Below, piece after piece: positions 36,120 through 45,561 of a stretch of 64,000 bases of DNA; within the stretch, counting starts at the first letter, position 1, and each line of letters starts with the position of its first letter. The stretch is from contig NZ_AUFB01000008.1 in NCBI RefSeq assembly GCF_000426285.1, positions 124,001 through 188,000 of the forward strand, read 5' to 3'. The position numbers and the translations under genes were made by a program. The stretch is from Rhizobium leucaenae USDA 9039 (GTDB taxonomy: Bacteria > Pseudomonadota > Alphaproteobacteria > Rhizobiales > Rhizobiaceae). Below the pieces are notes generated by a model. The model was given only the letters and a program-made list of their open reading frames with translations. It was not told where the DNA came from and did not search any database.

Positions 36120-37667
36120 ATGACCGAGGCGGCAATTGAAGAGAGAGTTGGCAGACGTGGACGAAGCGGGCGATCCGCCCGGCGCGATGGCGCGGAAAAG
36201 CTTCATGTTCCCTATATCATCCGCAACATCCCGACCTACGACATTCTCTCGGAAGAAAGCTTACAAAAGATCGAGCGGACGGCAGACCGGATCCTGGCGG
36301 AAATCGGAATAGAGTTTCGCGACGATCCGGTTTCCGTCGAACACTGGAAGAAGGCTGGGGCCAATGTGGACGGTGTGCGCGTTCGCTTCGAACCCGGAAT
36401 GCTTCGTGAGATTGTCTCTACCGCCCCGAGCGTGTTCACACAGCACGCCCGCAATCCGGCGAACGGCGTGCAGATCGGGGGAGGCAATGTAGTCTTCTCG
36501 CCAGCCTATGGTTCGCCCTTCGTTATGGACCTGGACAAAGGCCGTCGGTACGGCACCATCGAAGACTTTCGCAATTTCATCAAGCTCGCTCAGGCAAGCC
36601 CGTGGCTGCATCATTCCGGCGGCACGATCTGCGAGCCGGTGGACGTGCCGGTGAACAAGCGCCATCTCGATATGGTCTACAGCCACATAAAATATTCCGA
36701 TCGCGCGTTCATGGGCTCGGTGACGGCGGAGGAGCGCGCCGAGGATTCGATCGAGATGACACGGATTCTTTTCGGCGCTGATTTCGTCGACCAAAATTGC
36801 GTCATCCTCGGCAATGTCAATGTGAACTCTCCCCTTGTCTGGGACGGCACCATGACGAAGTCGCTGCGCGCCTATGCCCGCGCCAACCAAGCCGCCGTCA
36901 TCGTACCGTTCATCCTCGGGGGTGCCATGGGGCCGGTCACGAACGCGGGAGCCATCGCCCAATCCTATGCGGAAACGCTCGCCGGCTGCGCTCTGACACA
37001 GCTTGAGCGGAAAGGGGCGCCGGTCATTTTCGGCAACTTCCTGTCTTCGATGTCGCTGCGGTCGGGATCGCCTACCTTCGGTACCCCCGAGCCCGCCATT
37101 GGCTCGATGGTCATCGGGCAGCTCGCACGGCGGCTGAAGCTGCCTTTGCGGTGTGCCGGCAACTTCTCCAACTCCAAACTGCCAGACGGCCAGGCCATGC
37201 AGGAGGGGCTGATGTCCATGCTGTCGGCCATCCACTGCGGCGCGAACTTCATCCTGCATTCCGCCGGCTTCCTCGATGGTTTGCTGTCCATGTCCTATGA
37301 AAAATTCGTGATGGATGCGGACCTCTGCGGAGCGCTCCATTCCTATCTCGCCGGCGTCACGGTGGACGACAACACGCTGGCCTTCGATGCGTTCGAAGAG
37401 GTAGGGCCCGGCAGCCATTTCCTCGGCTCCGCCCATACAATGCGAAACTACCAGACCGCGTTCTGGCAAACGACGCTGTCGGACAACGAACCTTTCGAGA
37501 AGTGGAGCGAGGAGGGCGGATCGACTGACATTGCGACCCGCGCCAATCGCCAATGGAAAAGGACACTCGAAGACTACGAAGCACCACCTCTCGACAGCGC
37601 CCTTGATGAGGCCCTTTGTGAGTTCGTAAACAGACGCAAGTCGTCGATGGCCGATGGCTGGTACTGA
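36120..37667 (+). CDS. MttB-family (non-pyrrolysine) trimethylamine/betaine-type methyltransferase
   Basis: With ATG 36120 (GGAGG at 36110-36114) the protein has 515 residues, the usual family length; the frame opens much further upstream but lies antisense to the LysR gene there. It belongs to the trimethylamine methyltransferase (MttB) superfamily, TIM-barrel enzymes that pass a methyl group from a quaternary or tertiary amine to a corrinoid protein. No internal TAG is present, so it is a non-Pyl member; known non-Pyl relatives demethylate glycine betaine or similar compounds. Residues 1-30 are basic and Arg-rich. No corrinoid protein or reactivase gene is adjacent, so partners must be elsewhere. 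The likely regulator is the divergent LysR. Confidence 0.88.
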   Translation: MTEAAIEERVGRRGRSGRSARRDGAEKLHVPYIIRNIPTYDILSEESLQKIERTADRILAEIGIEFRDDPVSVEHWKKAGANVDGVRVRFEPGMLREIVSTAPSVFTQHARNPANGVQIGGGNVVFSPAYGSPFVMDLDKGRRYGTIEDFRNFIKLAQASPWLHHSGGTICEPVDVPVNKRHLDMVYSHIKYSDRAFMGSVTAEERAEDSIEMTRILFGADFVDQNCVILGNVNVNSPLVWDGTMTKSLRAYARANQAAVIVPFILGGAMGPVTNAGAIAQSYAETLAGCALTQLERKGAPVIFGNFLSSMSLRSGSPTFGTPEPAIGSMVIGQLARRLKLPLRCAGNFSNSKLPDGQAMQEGLMSMLSAIHCGANFILHSAGFLDGLLSMSYEKFVMDADLCGALHSYLAGVTVDDNTLAFDAFEEVGPGSHFLGSAHTMRNYQTAFWQTTLSDNEPFEKWSEEGGSTDIATRANRQWKRTLEDYEAPPLDSALDEALCEFVNRRKSSMADGWY

Positions 37668-37817
37668 AGGGGAAGATGCTGACAGAAAGGCCTCGTGAAC
37701 GCCCCTGTTGCATTCGGTCGAAGACGTCCTAATTGGGATCAGAGAAATGGTGGCAGACGATTTCATCGCTCCCGCCAAGTGCCAGCCATCCACGGATGCG
37801 CCGGCGAGGAACTGATC

Positions 37818-38393
37818 ATGAGCATGTCGCGACAGGGAGATTTGTTTGCTGAAGCGGAGCCGCGACTGCCCGAGGGCTTCCGCTACCAACCCGATGTCGT
37901 TCCAGAAGTTATGCAGTCCGAACTGCTTCGCGAGATTAGGCAACTGCCGTTGAAGCCTTTCGACTTTCATGGTTTCGAGGGCAAGCGGCGGGTCGTCTCC
38001 TATGGCTGGAAATATGATTTCGATACTGAGCAGGTGACGCGCATCGAGAGCATGCCGTCCTTTCTTTTGCCGGTCCGCGATATCGCGGCAACGTTCGCCG
38101 ATATCCAGCCCGATAGGCTGCAACAGGCTCTGATCACCGAATATGCGCCTGGTGCACCCATCGGCTGGCATAAGGATAAAAGAGTGTTCGGCAGAGTGGT
38201 CGGCGTTTCGCTGCTCTCCCCCTGCATCTTCAGACTGAGGCGCCGTGCCGGCGCAAAGTGGGAGCGCGCCTCGGTGATTGCCGAGCCCGGCTCCATCTAC
38301 ATGCTGTCGGGCGCGGCCCGGAGCGAATGGGAGCATTCGATCCCGCCCGCGGAGCAGCTTCGCTATTCGATCACCTTCCGGGAAATCGGCTGA
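37818..38393 (+). CDS. AlkB-like 2-oxoglutarate/Fe(II) dioxygenase
   Basis: This 191-residue protein, start at ATG 37818 with GAGGAA upstream, is an AlkB-family oxygenase. The iron site is His118-x-Asp120 (GWHKDKRVFG) with the distal His173 (WEHSIPP), and the 2-oxoglutarate site has R182 and R188 in the RYSITFR motif. This group resembles alpha-ketoglutarate-dependent repair enzymes that remove alkyl lesions from nucleic acids, though protein or lipid targets are possible. It is followed by the HARP-like protein gene 77 bp downstream on the same strand, suggesting a shared DNA-maintenance role. Confidence 0.9.
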   Translation: MSMSRQGDLFAEAEPRLPEGFRYQPDVVPEVMQSELLREIRQLPLKPFDFHGFEGKRRVVSYGWKYDFDTEQVTRIESMPSFLLPVRDIAATFADIQPDRLQQALITEYAPGAPIGWHKDKRVFGRVVGVSLLSPCIFRLRRRAGAKWERASVIAEPGSIYMLSGAARSEWEHSIPPAEQLRYSITFREIG

Positions 38394-38469
38394 CCAAGGC
38401 GGCGGTTTCTTGAACCGCAGCCGGTTCCGAGGCGTTCATTGTTGAACGGACGATTGCAGCGCGACGAAG

Positions 38470-39366
38470 ATGAAGAGCGGCGAAGAGAAAAACACCAAAG
38501 CGGATGATCGGCCCGGCGCGGCGGCGACCTTTCCGTATGACCGGATGACGGTCGAAAGGTTCCGCAAAAGCTTTCCGCGCGCCCGCTGGAGTGAGGATCT
38601 CAAAGCCTGGTTCGTGCCGGGAAAGACGGCAGCACGGCGCTTCGACCGTTGGCTGGAGCGCGAGGCTGCTGCCGCGGATGCCTATGCCGACATCAAAGGC
38701 CGTGACGCCTACGCTTTCGATCCGATCCTTTCGAACTATCTCGTCGTCCACGACGATCGCCTGGAGGTGAAAACGCCTTATTCCCGTACGGTCGTCAATG
38801 AGATGCGGGACGTACCATTCGCCTGGTGGGATGCGGATAACAGGGTCTGGACCATTCCTTACCGATCCTACGAAGACTTGCGTCGACGCTGGGACCGGAT
38901 CGAGGCTGCCGCGAGGCGCAACGAACCTGAGGAGCGCAGGAAGCGGCAGGCGGAAAGACGTGGATCAGAGGAGGAGCAGGCATCGCGTGCCCGCGCGGCC
39001 GAACGGCGCCGGCGGCGCTATCCTTTGCTGCCGGATGAACTTCCGCCCCTTGGCCGCCCCGTGATGACACGAAGCTACGGTATCGTCGTCTTCACCGGCT
39101 TCGACGGGGAGCTCGTTGAGCCGGAAACCCTTCGTTCCCTCTACGGCGGCTTCCTTCCGGATGACGATTATATCTGGGGGCGCTGGCGTCCGGCCACCTT
39201 CGATGAACTCGTGAAAACCTGGCCGTCTCGGCCTGGCTCGCAGACGAGCGACAGCGGCGCCCTCTGGCGACAGTCGTCACTTGAGGAATTGCGCGTGGCG
39301 AGGAAAGCTGCGCGCGCGCTGGAGCGGCGACGAAAGCCGACTGGCTCGGCACCGCATCGTCTGTGA
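38470..39366 (+). CDS. Protein with two HARP-like modules
   Basis: This 298-residue protein carries two similar modules. Residues about 20-65 read FPYDRMTVERFRKSFPRARW, then KAWFVPGKTAARRFDRWL. Residues about 95-145 contain TPYSRTVVNEMRDVPFAWW, then VWTIPYRSYEDLRRRWDRIE. This x-arW-x(n)-W-x-vP-x-L pattern resembles the HARP module of SMARCAL1-type annealing helicases. No helicase domain follows: instead there is a strongly charged, Arg/Glu-rich helix (about 146-185) and a C-terminal region with WGRWRPATFDELVKTW of unknown kind. Binding of DNA or RNA is inferred. It lies directly after the AlkB-like gene. Confidence 0.7.
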   Translation: MKSGEEKNTKADDRPGAAATFPYDRMTVERFRKSFPRARWSEDLKAWFVPGKTAARRFDRWLEREAAAADAYADIKGRDAYAFDPILSNYLVVHDDRLEVKTPYSRTVVNEMRDVPFAWWDADNRVWTIPYRSYEDLRRRWDRIEAAARRNEPEERRKRQAERRGSEEEQASRARAAERRRRRYPLLPDELPPLGRPVMTRSYGIVVFTGFDGELVEPETLRSLYGGFLPDDDYIWGRWRPATFDELVKTWPSRPGSQTSDSGALWRQSSLEELRVARKAARALERRRKPTGSAPHRL

Positions 39367-39649
39367 GCTTGATCCCCAAACATTCGCAGGGGCGCGCCTC
39401 ACGTGTCAGGACAAAGTTTCCGTTGGCGCCGTCAAGTGTGATCCGACAACGATCAAGCAACTCACCGGCCGTCCAGCGCCCAGGTGGCCTTCGGCATCGG
39501 GCGAATTGGTCAAAAACGTCACAGCGAGAGGGGATTGGTTCAAATGCGTGCTTTAACCGCAATCGTTGTTGAACGATTTCGATCTAAACTTTTCTGCGAG
39601 ACTGTTACTGCCAAATGCAAAAGTAGGTTGTGAAATTCTCGAGGATAAA

Positions 39650-39904
39650 ATGCGAAGGATATTGGGCTTTTTTTCGATCAACAGTAAATTTGGAACGACT
39701 GTAATCTTGGAAGGAAGGTCCGACCTTCCCATTGGAAAAGAGCTTCGTGCCGAGATCTATGCTCCAGGCAGAGCGGTCGTTGAAGCCACCGCGTATAGAG
39801 ACTGGCCGCATCCAAGGCCCGTTGCCTATGAAGGCTATATTTTAATGGGAATTGCGAAAGCCGATCTCATCGACGGAACGGTCGTTAAGCTTGAACTGCA
39901 GTAA
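39650..39904 (+). CDS. Small hypothetical protein
   Basis: This 84-residue protein starts at ATG 39650 (MRRILGFFSINSKFGTTVIL) and appears beta-rich, with a GKELRAEIYAPGRAVVEATA core and a DGTVVKLELQ end. This is reminiscent of a small beta-barrel but not recognised. The stretch from 39367 to 39649 upstream shows only weak frames on either strand. Confidence 0.5.
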   Translation: MRRILGFFSINSKFGTTVILEGRSDLPIGKELRAEIYAPGRAVVEATAYRDWPHPRPVAYEGYILMGIAKADLIDGTVVKLELQ

Positions 39905-40340
39905 CACTTAAACAACTCTAAAACCGGCGACGCCTTCGTAATGCCATGGGTCTTGCGAAGCGTTTGCGCGCACAGCGCCTCCAGATAGTTTTTTACGTGG
40001 ACCAGGCGGTTGCGCCGCCGCCCCAGCAATATTCCGACTGCAACACTAAGGGCGCATCTGGCCGAATGTGCAGAACGTTCCGTTGGCAAATGCCGATCGA
40101 AGGCTGCGTACTTCGGATAAAATTGCGCAAAGTGGATACTTCGTCAGCCAGTTTTCCTCGCTTCTGAAGCGCAAATCTTTTCGCCTCTCACGAGGGGCTT
40201 GACCAAATGGCTGCCGATGGCTCATGGCGAAAGCTTCTTAATCTAAAACGCTCCTTCAAGCGCCTTTAGACTGGGTAATAAAGTTACTTCCGTAGCGTCA
40301 TCACCGAATCCACTGCGGCGCCGTTTTCGCTTCGGTCGGC
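39905..40340. other. Gap with a degraded minus-strand frame
   Basis: This 436-bp stretch has no full gene. On the minus strand around 39905-40089 a frame includes VHVKNYLEALCAQTLRKTHG, which shares NYLEALC with the small protein at 16910-17140; it could be a decayed copy. The rest shows nothing I can support. Confidence 0.4.
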
Positions 40341-41372
40341 GTGAATTCAGGCACGGACGCATCGCAATGCAGTTCGCAAAATCAGGGATTCGAATTGGCT
40401 GAGATTTTCACCGCGACGCTTGAAGAGGCACCACTGACAGGCGAAGAAATCGCGCAATGGCTATCCACAAACAAAAAGCGAGACAGCCACATTCCTCTCA
40501 ATCGCGAGTCGCGAGAGCTTTTCGGCTTCACCATGTATGGTGTTGACGGCTTTGTGGGATGGGGTGGATCGAGTGCATCGAGACGCGCGTTTTCCGTTGC
40601 GGTCGAGCGCGATGACTTCATGTTCTTTTTCGAACAATCATCCTATTGCCAACTGGCGACGGGCAACATTCGCCACATCGTCAGTCCCGGTTCGGCCGTG
40701 CTGACGACGGCCGATCGGTATTCCGGAATAGAAATCGGCGAGAAGTCGATCGGCGAGGGATTCACGATCAGCCGCAAATCGGTGATGGCGGCACTTGCCG
40801 GCACATTTGAGTGTTTTGCACCGGCAAATTTCGAATTTAAGCCGGAGCATTCCCTGACCGAAGGGGCGATGCCAAAACTTCTGACGCTGATGCAATTTTT
40901 CAGGGATGAGATCTGCACGAACCATACTCTGGAGGCGTCGCCGATCGCGCTCGCCAGCTTCCAGGAAACCTTGTCGTTGCTGATGGTGCAGAACCTGCCC
41001 CATTCGCTTTTCAATCGAAAGCCGGTGGCAAGATCGATCGCCCCAAAACAGATCAAACGAGCGATCGAATTTGCCCGAACACACGCCGGTGCACCGATAA
41101 CCATTGCAGACATGGCCGCGGCAGCCGACGTGAGCGTTCGAGCATTACAACTCAACTTCCGTCATTTCTTTGACGAGACGCCGATGGCTTATCTGCGACG
41201 ACTGCGGCTCGAAGGCGCACGAAGCGACATAAGAGACGCGCCGCCCAATGCGACCATTGCGGAGATCGCCGGCCGTTGGGGCTTTACCCACCTCGGGCGC
41301 TTTTCCCTGCAATACAGGGAGGCCTTCGGAATCCTGCCCTCAGTTGATTTGAGGCGTGAGCGCCGGAAGTAG
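40341..41372 (+). CDS. AraC family transcriptional regulator
   Basis: This 343-residue regulator starts at GTG and has an N-terminal sensing domain and C-terminal HTH pair: SVRALQLNFRHFFDETPMAY and GRWGFTHLGRFSLQYREAFG. The C-terminal half is closely similar in wording to the regulators at 15346 and 17473, with the same WGFxHxGRF signature. It stands between two gene-poor stretches, without an obvious target. Confidence 0.9.
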   Translation: MNSGTDASQCSSQNQGFELAEIFTATLEEAPLTGEEIAQWLSTNKKRDSHIPLNRESRELFGFTMYGVDGFVGWGGSSASRRAFSVAVERDDFMFFFEQSSYCQLATGNIRHIVSPGSAVLTTADRYSGIEIGEKSIGEGFTISRKSVMAALAGTFECFAPANFEFKPEHSLTEGAMPKLLTLMQFFRDEICTNHTLEASPIALASFQETLSLLMVQNLPHSLFNRKPVARSIAPKQIKRAIEFARTHAGAPITIADMAAAADVSVRALQLNFRHFFDETPMAYLRRLRLEGARSDIRDAPPNATIAEIAGRWGFTHLGRFSLQYREAFGILPSVDLRRERRK

Positions 41373-41454
41373 ATCGGCGTTTTCATGGCAATTGGCGCCG
41401 CAGTGTCGATCGGTTTCACCGTTGCGCACGGTCGCCAGCCGATAGGGGCGCTCG

Positions 41455-42441
41455 CTATGGAGTTACGCGAAGGACCGCGGAGCCCGTCGTGCGCCGCTCT
41501 TCCAGATCGTGATGAGCCTGAATAACATCATCGAATGAATAAATGCGCGAAGGATCGACGTGCAGAATGCCGGATTGGATTGCAGCGAATAGGTCGGCGG
41601 CAGCTTCGGCGGTCTGAGCTGGTGTTGTGACGTAATGCTGCAGCATAGGCCATGTCAGGTGAAGACCTCGTGGACCAAGTTCGTAGGGATCGATGGGAGT
41701 GATCTCGCCGGACGCCTTACCGAACTGAACCAGCGTGCCGCGAACTTTGAGGACTGCAAGAGAGCCGCGAAAAGTATCTTCGCCGACGGAATCGAAGACA
41801 GCCTCTACGCCGAGACCGTCGGTCAGTTCGAAGGTTCGCGCTACGAAATCTTCGGTACGGTAGTTGATGACGTGATCGCACCCTGCTTGGCGGGCAACCT
41901 TTGCCTTGCTGTCATTCGATACTGTGCCAATAACCCGATACCCAAGGGACTTTGCCCACTGCACAAAGATCTGGCCTACGCCACCTGCTGCGGCATGATA
42001 AAGGATGGTGTCTCGGCGCTTTAACGGCACGACGTCCTTGATCAGATATCTCGCCGTCAGGCCCTTGAGGAAACTGCCGGCGGCCTGCGCATCGGAGACT
42101 CCGTCCGGAATAAGCGCCAGCCGATCAGCGGGATGGAGGCCGGCGGTCGCATAAGCGCCCGTGCTATGGCCAAAAACCACGCGGTCACCCACTTTCACCG
42201 AAGTAACGCCAGGCCCGATAGCTTCCACGACGCCCGCCGCCTCATTGCCGATAGTTGCGGGGAATGACGACACCTGCATCGTGCCCCGCCTGAAATAGAC
42301 GTCGACAAAGTTGAGACCAATCATCGTGCTGCGGACGAGAACCTCACCATCGCCCGGTTCCGGAACGAGGATGTCCTCGAACGTTAAAACTTCTGGGGCA
42401 CCGTACTGATAGATGCGCGCTGCTCGTGCTTTGACCGGCAT
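41455..42441 (-). CDS. Quinone oxidoreductase, zinc-independent MDR family
   Basis: This 328-residue NADPH:quinone reductase-like enzyme begins KARAARIYQYGAPEVLTFED, the usual MDR opening, and contains the nucleotide-binding AAAGGVGQIFVQWAKSLGYR glycine motif. There is no structural zinc Cys quartet. It should reduce quinones or other electrophilic carbonyls. It is divergent from a LysR regulator, with 131 bp between the starts and a 6-bp inverted repeat at 42460-42478. Confidence 0.92.
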   Translation of the reverse strand: MPVKARAARIYQYGAPEVLTFEDILVPEPGDGEVLVRSTMIGLNFVDVYFRRGTMQVSSFPATIGNEAAGVVEAIGPGVTSVKVGDRVVFGHSTGAYATAGLHPADRLALIPDGVSDAQAAGSFLKGLTARYLIKDVVPLKRRDTILYHAAAGGVGQIFVQWAKSLGYRVIGTVSNDSKAKVARQAGCDHVINYRTEDFVARTFELTDGLGVEAVFDSVGEDTFRGSLAVLKVRGTLVQFGKASGEITPIDPYELGPRGLHLTWPMLQHYVTTPAQTAEAAADLFAAIQSGILHVDPSRIYSFDDVIQAHHDLEERRTTGSAVLRVTP

Positions 42442-42572
42442 GTCGATTCCTTTCCTGGCGCCACTTTCATCGAGTGGCAGCGCCCAAAGTTGATGTCCAA
42501 AGAGATATCGATCATTTCGGTTCGTCTGATAATCGGGTAGCTTCCGACAGCACCTTTCGGAGTTTTCGAGAA

Positions 42573-43457
42573 ATGGATACTTTGGACGCGCTCCGTCTCT
42601 TCGTCAGCATCGCGGAGGCGGGTAGCCTGTCAGCGGCGGCACGACAGAGTTCGGTCGCCACGTCGACCGCTACGGTGGCGTTGCAACAACTGGAGGAGCA
42701 GGCAGGCACGACATTGATCAGACGATCAACGCGGCGCCTTTCGTTCACATATGAAGGCCTGCAGTTCTTGTCGAATGCCCGGCGATTGCTCGCCGATTGG
42801 GATGCCTCCATCGAAGGCGTGAGAGGCGGTCCCTTGCGTGGGCCTATCAGGATGACTTCGACCGTTGACTTCGGCAGGAGCAAAATCGTTCCGGCCATCG
42901 ACCGCTTCATGGAACGACACTCGGGCGTTTCGATAGATCTGCATCTGTCGGATGCGGTTGTCGATCTCGTCGAGCAAAACATCGATCTCGCGATACGAAA
43001 CGGACCTTTGCGAGACTCTTCGCTGAAAGCCCGCATGATCTTGCGCGGTCAGCGGGTCGTTTGTGCGGCTCCTTCCTATTGGGACTCACGTGGCCTGCCG
43101 GCGCATCCCGACGAGCTTTCGGGCCACAACTGCCTAGTCGTCTCAAGGCCGGCAACGACGTTTTCGACTTGGCATTTCGTGGATGACGGCAGGAAAATTT
43201 CGACGCGAGTCTCTGGAAATCGCGTAGCGAACGACGGCTCCGTTTTGAAGCGGTGGGCTTTGAAGGGCTATGGCGTCTGTTTGAGCCTCGTCTGGGATGT
43301 CCGCGAAGAACTGGCATCCGGTGCACTGGTGACAGCGCTCGAAAGGTTCCTGCCGGAGAGCGCCAATCTGTATGCGGTCACGAATGGCACCGCAGCCAGT
43401 CATCGCGTTCGAGCCCTTATCGATTTCCTGGCGGATGAGTTGCAGCAGGAGGCTTGA
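42573..43457 (+). CDS. LysR-type regulator
   Basis: From ATG 42573 the protein has 294 residues. The HTH reads LDALRLFVSIAEAGSLSAAA, with TVALQQLEEQAGTTLIRRS; the substrate domain contains LHLSDAVVDLVEQNIDLAIRNG, typical of the group that senses quinones or aromatic compounds. It is divergent from the quinone oxidoreductase gene, which is its likely target. Its 3' end overlaps the convergent EamA-transporter gene by 41 bp. Confidence 0.9.
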   Translation: MDTLDALRLFVSIAEAGSLSAAARQSSVATSTATVALQQLEEQAGTTLIRRSTRRLSFTYEGLQFLSNARRLLADWDASIEGVRGGPLRGPIRMTSTVDFGRSKIVPAIDRFMERHSGVSIDLHLSDAVVDLVEQNIDLAIRNGPLRDSSLKARMILRGQRVVCAAPSYWDSRGLPAHPDELSGHNCLVVSRPATTFSTWHFVDDGRKISTRVSGNRVANDGSVLKRWALKGYGVCLSLVWDVREELASGALVTALERFLPESANLYAVTNGTAASHRVRALIDFLADELQQEA

Positions 43458-44352
43458 TCTCGAAAACCGCTTCCATCGATTTTGGCGGCCTTCTTTTGAG
43501 GACAAGCAGATTCCCGCATAGAACCAATGCGAGACCGACGCCAATCATAGGCGTCAATACATATGCCTCCAGAAACACGGAAATCGTCAGCGCGACGACG
43601 GGAAACAGCACAGTCATATAGGCCGCTTTTTCCGGTCCGACGCGGTGCAGCACCGTGAGATATGCAGTGAAGCCGATGACTGAGCCGCCGATTGCCAAAT
43701 ACAGTAGAGAAATCAAATAGGCCGGTGACAGATCAAGGGTGAACGAGGCTCCGCGGAGCAGCGCAAATGTCGAAACGATGATTGCGCCGTATAGCATTGC
43801 CCAGGCATTGACGGAGGCGGTCGGCAAACCCTGTTTCTGATTGCGGGCTGAGACGAGGTTTCCAACGGAGAAAAACCAGGTACCCAACAACGCCAGAAAC
43901 AGCCCGATGATCATGTCCCTGTTCATCTCCGTGTTTACGATGCTACCCCAGAACAAGATCGCAATGCCGGCAACGCCGAAGATGGCGCCGGCTAGAATGT
44001 TTTTCGCCGGCCTACGGCCGTAAAAGGCGAACGCGTTCAGAATATTGAATATGGTTGCGGAGGAAAACACGACGGAGACAATTCCGCTCGGGATATAAAT
44101 ACTTGCGATATACAGGCATATGAAATTACATGAAAAAAGGCATAGCGCCTGTAACAGGAGGTATGGTTGCTGCCGGAGTGGAATCCACCGCAGCTTGCAC
44201 CTCGCAAGGAGGAGGCAAATCAAAACGATGCTGGCAAGTGTGAATCTGTAGGCTATCGATGCCTCGACCGATACGATGCCGACCTGGTGCTTGATGGCGA
44301 TCCAGGTTGTTCCCCAAATGAAGACGGTCAAGACATAATAGAATGCGGTCAT
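43417..44352 (-). CDS. EamA/DMT-family transporter
   Basis: With ATG 44352 (AGGAGA upstream) this 311-residue inner-membrane protein has about ten hydrophobic segments in two EamA repeats, for example TVFIWGTTWIAIKHQVGIV at the N-terminus and GPEKAAYMTVLFPVVALTIS in the second half. Such proteins export small metabolites or amino acids. Its 3' end overlaps the LysR gene tail by 41 bp. It is divergent from an AraC regulator, likely its own. Confidence 0.88.
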   Translation of the reverse strand: MTAFYYVLTVFIWGTTWIAIKHQVGIVSVEASIAYRFTLASIVLICLLLARCKLRWIPLRQQPYLLLQALCLFSCNFICLYIASIYIPSGIVSVVFSSATIFNILNAFAFYGRRPAKNILAGAIFGVAGIAILFWGSIVNTEMNRDMIIGLFLALLGTWFFSVGNLVSARNQKQGLPTASVNAWAMLYGAIIVSTFALLRGASFTLDLSPAYLISLLYLAIGGSVIGFTAYLTVLHRVGPEKAAYMTVLFPVVALTISVFLEAYVLTPMIGVGLALVLCGNLLVLKRRPPKSMEAVFEIKPPAATHPPGNR

Positions 44353-44485
44353 TCTGACTTTCTCCTGAAGACTGCTGGAAGCTGCATTTCCCATGTCATG
44401 AGGAGTCGGTCTTTCACGATCTTGGCTCGATGTTATAAGATCTTGGGTATTTCTGAGGCTTACCCGCGCAGATCATGGAACTCGG

Positions 44486-45379
44486 ATGTGCGCCCCAAAT
44501 GAACGGTTTTGCATGCAGCGGAATAACTCCAGCGTGAGCGAGGCCCTTACCGGCACCGGGGCCTATCTTGAGCGGGCGGGTTTCCTTTCCCAAGGGCTCT
44601 CATTAGCCGTTTGGAAAAACGACGGTTATCCCACCGATTATGAGTGGCCCGATCATCACACTTTGAGCCTGTATCTGTCCGGCGGCGATAGGGTGGTGCG
44701 GGAGGACAGGAAGCTCTCGGGTGGCGCCCCCGGTAAGATTTGCCTTCTGCCCGCCGGACATCTGAGCCGATGGAGTGTCGGAGCGCCGGTACGGATGTTG
44801 CATCTCTATATCGCACCGGCGATCGTTGAGCATCAAGCTCTCGATTGTTTCGGCATCAGGCAGGGCGCTTTCGAACTCAAGGATCTGACTTTCCTGGATG
44901 ATGCCTCGATTGCGATGATTATGCGCGGCGGGATATTACCGTTCGACTGGCGCGACAGGAGCGATCGTCTGGCTCTGGACTCTGCCTGCCACCTGCTGAT
45001 CCATCACATCATCAAACGTCATGTCGGGGACGTAAGAAGCAAAATCGACCATGGCGGCCTATCACCGCGTGTGCGGCGCCGGATTTGTGATTTCATCGAG
45101 GCAAGCCTCGAGCTTCCACTGACACTGGATCGACTGGCTTTGGAAGCACGTCTGAGCAAGTTTCATTTTGCGAAGATGTTTCGCGTGAGTTTTGGTGTTT
45201 CTCCACACCGCTACCTCATGGAAAGGCGGGGGGAGCGTGCCAAGCAGCTCCTGCGCGACGACAATCTCACCCTTGCCGATGTGGCCTTGGCTTGCGGCTT
45301 TGCCTCTCAAAGCCATTTTACGAAGGCATTCAAGGTGGAATGCGGAGTTACGCCTGGCGAGTGGCGCAAGACACGATAA
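44486..45379 (+). CDS. AraC family transcriptional regulator
   Basis: This 297-residue AraC regulator has a cupin-like N-terminus and a C-terminal HTH (LTLDRLALEARLSKFHFAKM, then ALACGFASQSHFTKAFKVEC). It is different in wording from the three other AraC proteins of the window. It is divergent from the EamA transporter gene, 133 bp away, so regulation of that exporter is likely. A second ATG at 44513 is possible; neither has a clear ribosome site. Confidence 0.88.
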   Translation: MCAPNERFCMQRNNSSVSEALTGTGAYLERAGFLSQGLSLAVWKNDGYPTDYEWPDHHTLSLYLSGGDRVVREDRKLSGGAPGKICLLPAGHLSRWSVGAPVRMLHLYIAPAIVEHQALDCFGIRQGAFELKDLTFLDDASIAMIMRGGILPFDWRDRSDRLALDSACHLLIHHIIKRHVGDVRSKIDHGGLSPRVRRRICDFIEASLELPLTLDRLALEARLSKFHFAKMFRVSFGVSPHRYLMERRGERAKQLLRDDNLTLADVALACGFASQSHFTKAFKVECGVTPGEWRKTR

Positions 45380-45561
45380 GTCTGCTGATCCAAGTGTTGC
45401 GAGCCATTCACACATCGGAAATCGCCGGACGGTGACCAGTGCCAGCAGGCTTCAGATGTCCCCTTGCCTATTGTTAAAAATTTTTTTGACGCCGTCTTGA
45501 ATATGAAAAAAGCACAAACCAAATCGATGTTCACCGGCAGCCCAAAGGGGGCCGGAGAGCC

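Noticed and set aside
36120..37667. Pyrrolysine-type readthrough in the MttB-family gene
   Set aside because: No TAG codon occurs inside this frame.
36261..38336. 691-codon open frame on the minus strand
   Set aside because: Antisense to the MttB-family and AlkB-like genes; no domain and shadow composition.
39092..39562. 156-codon minus-strand frame after the HARP-like gene
   Set aside because: Mostly antisense to the HARP-like gene. A short part beyond it reads fairly well but lacks a ribosome site and family, so it is not listed.
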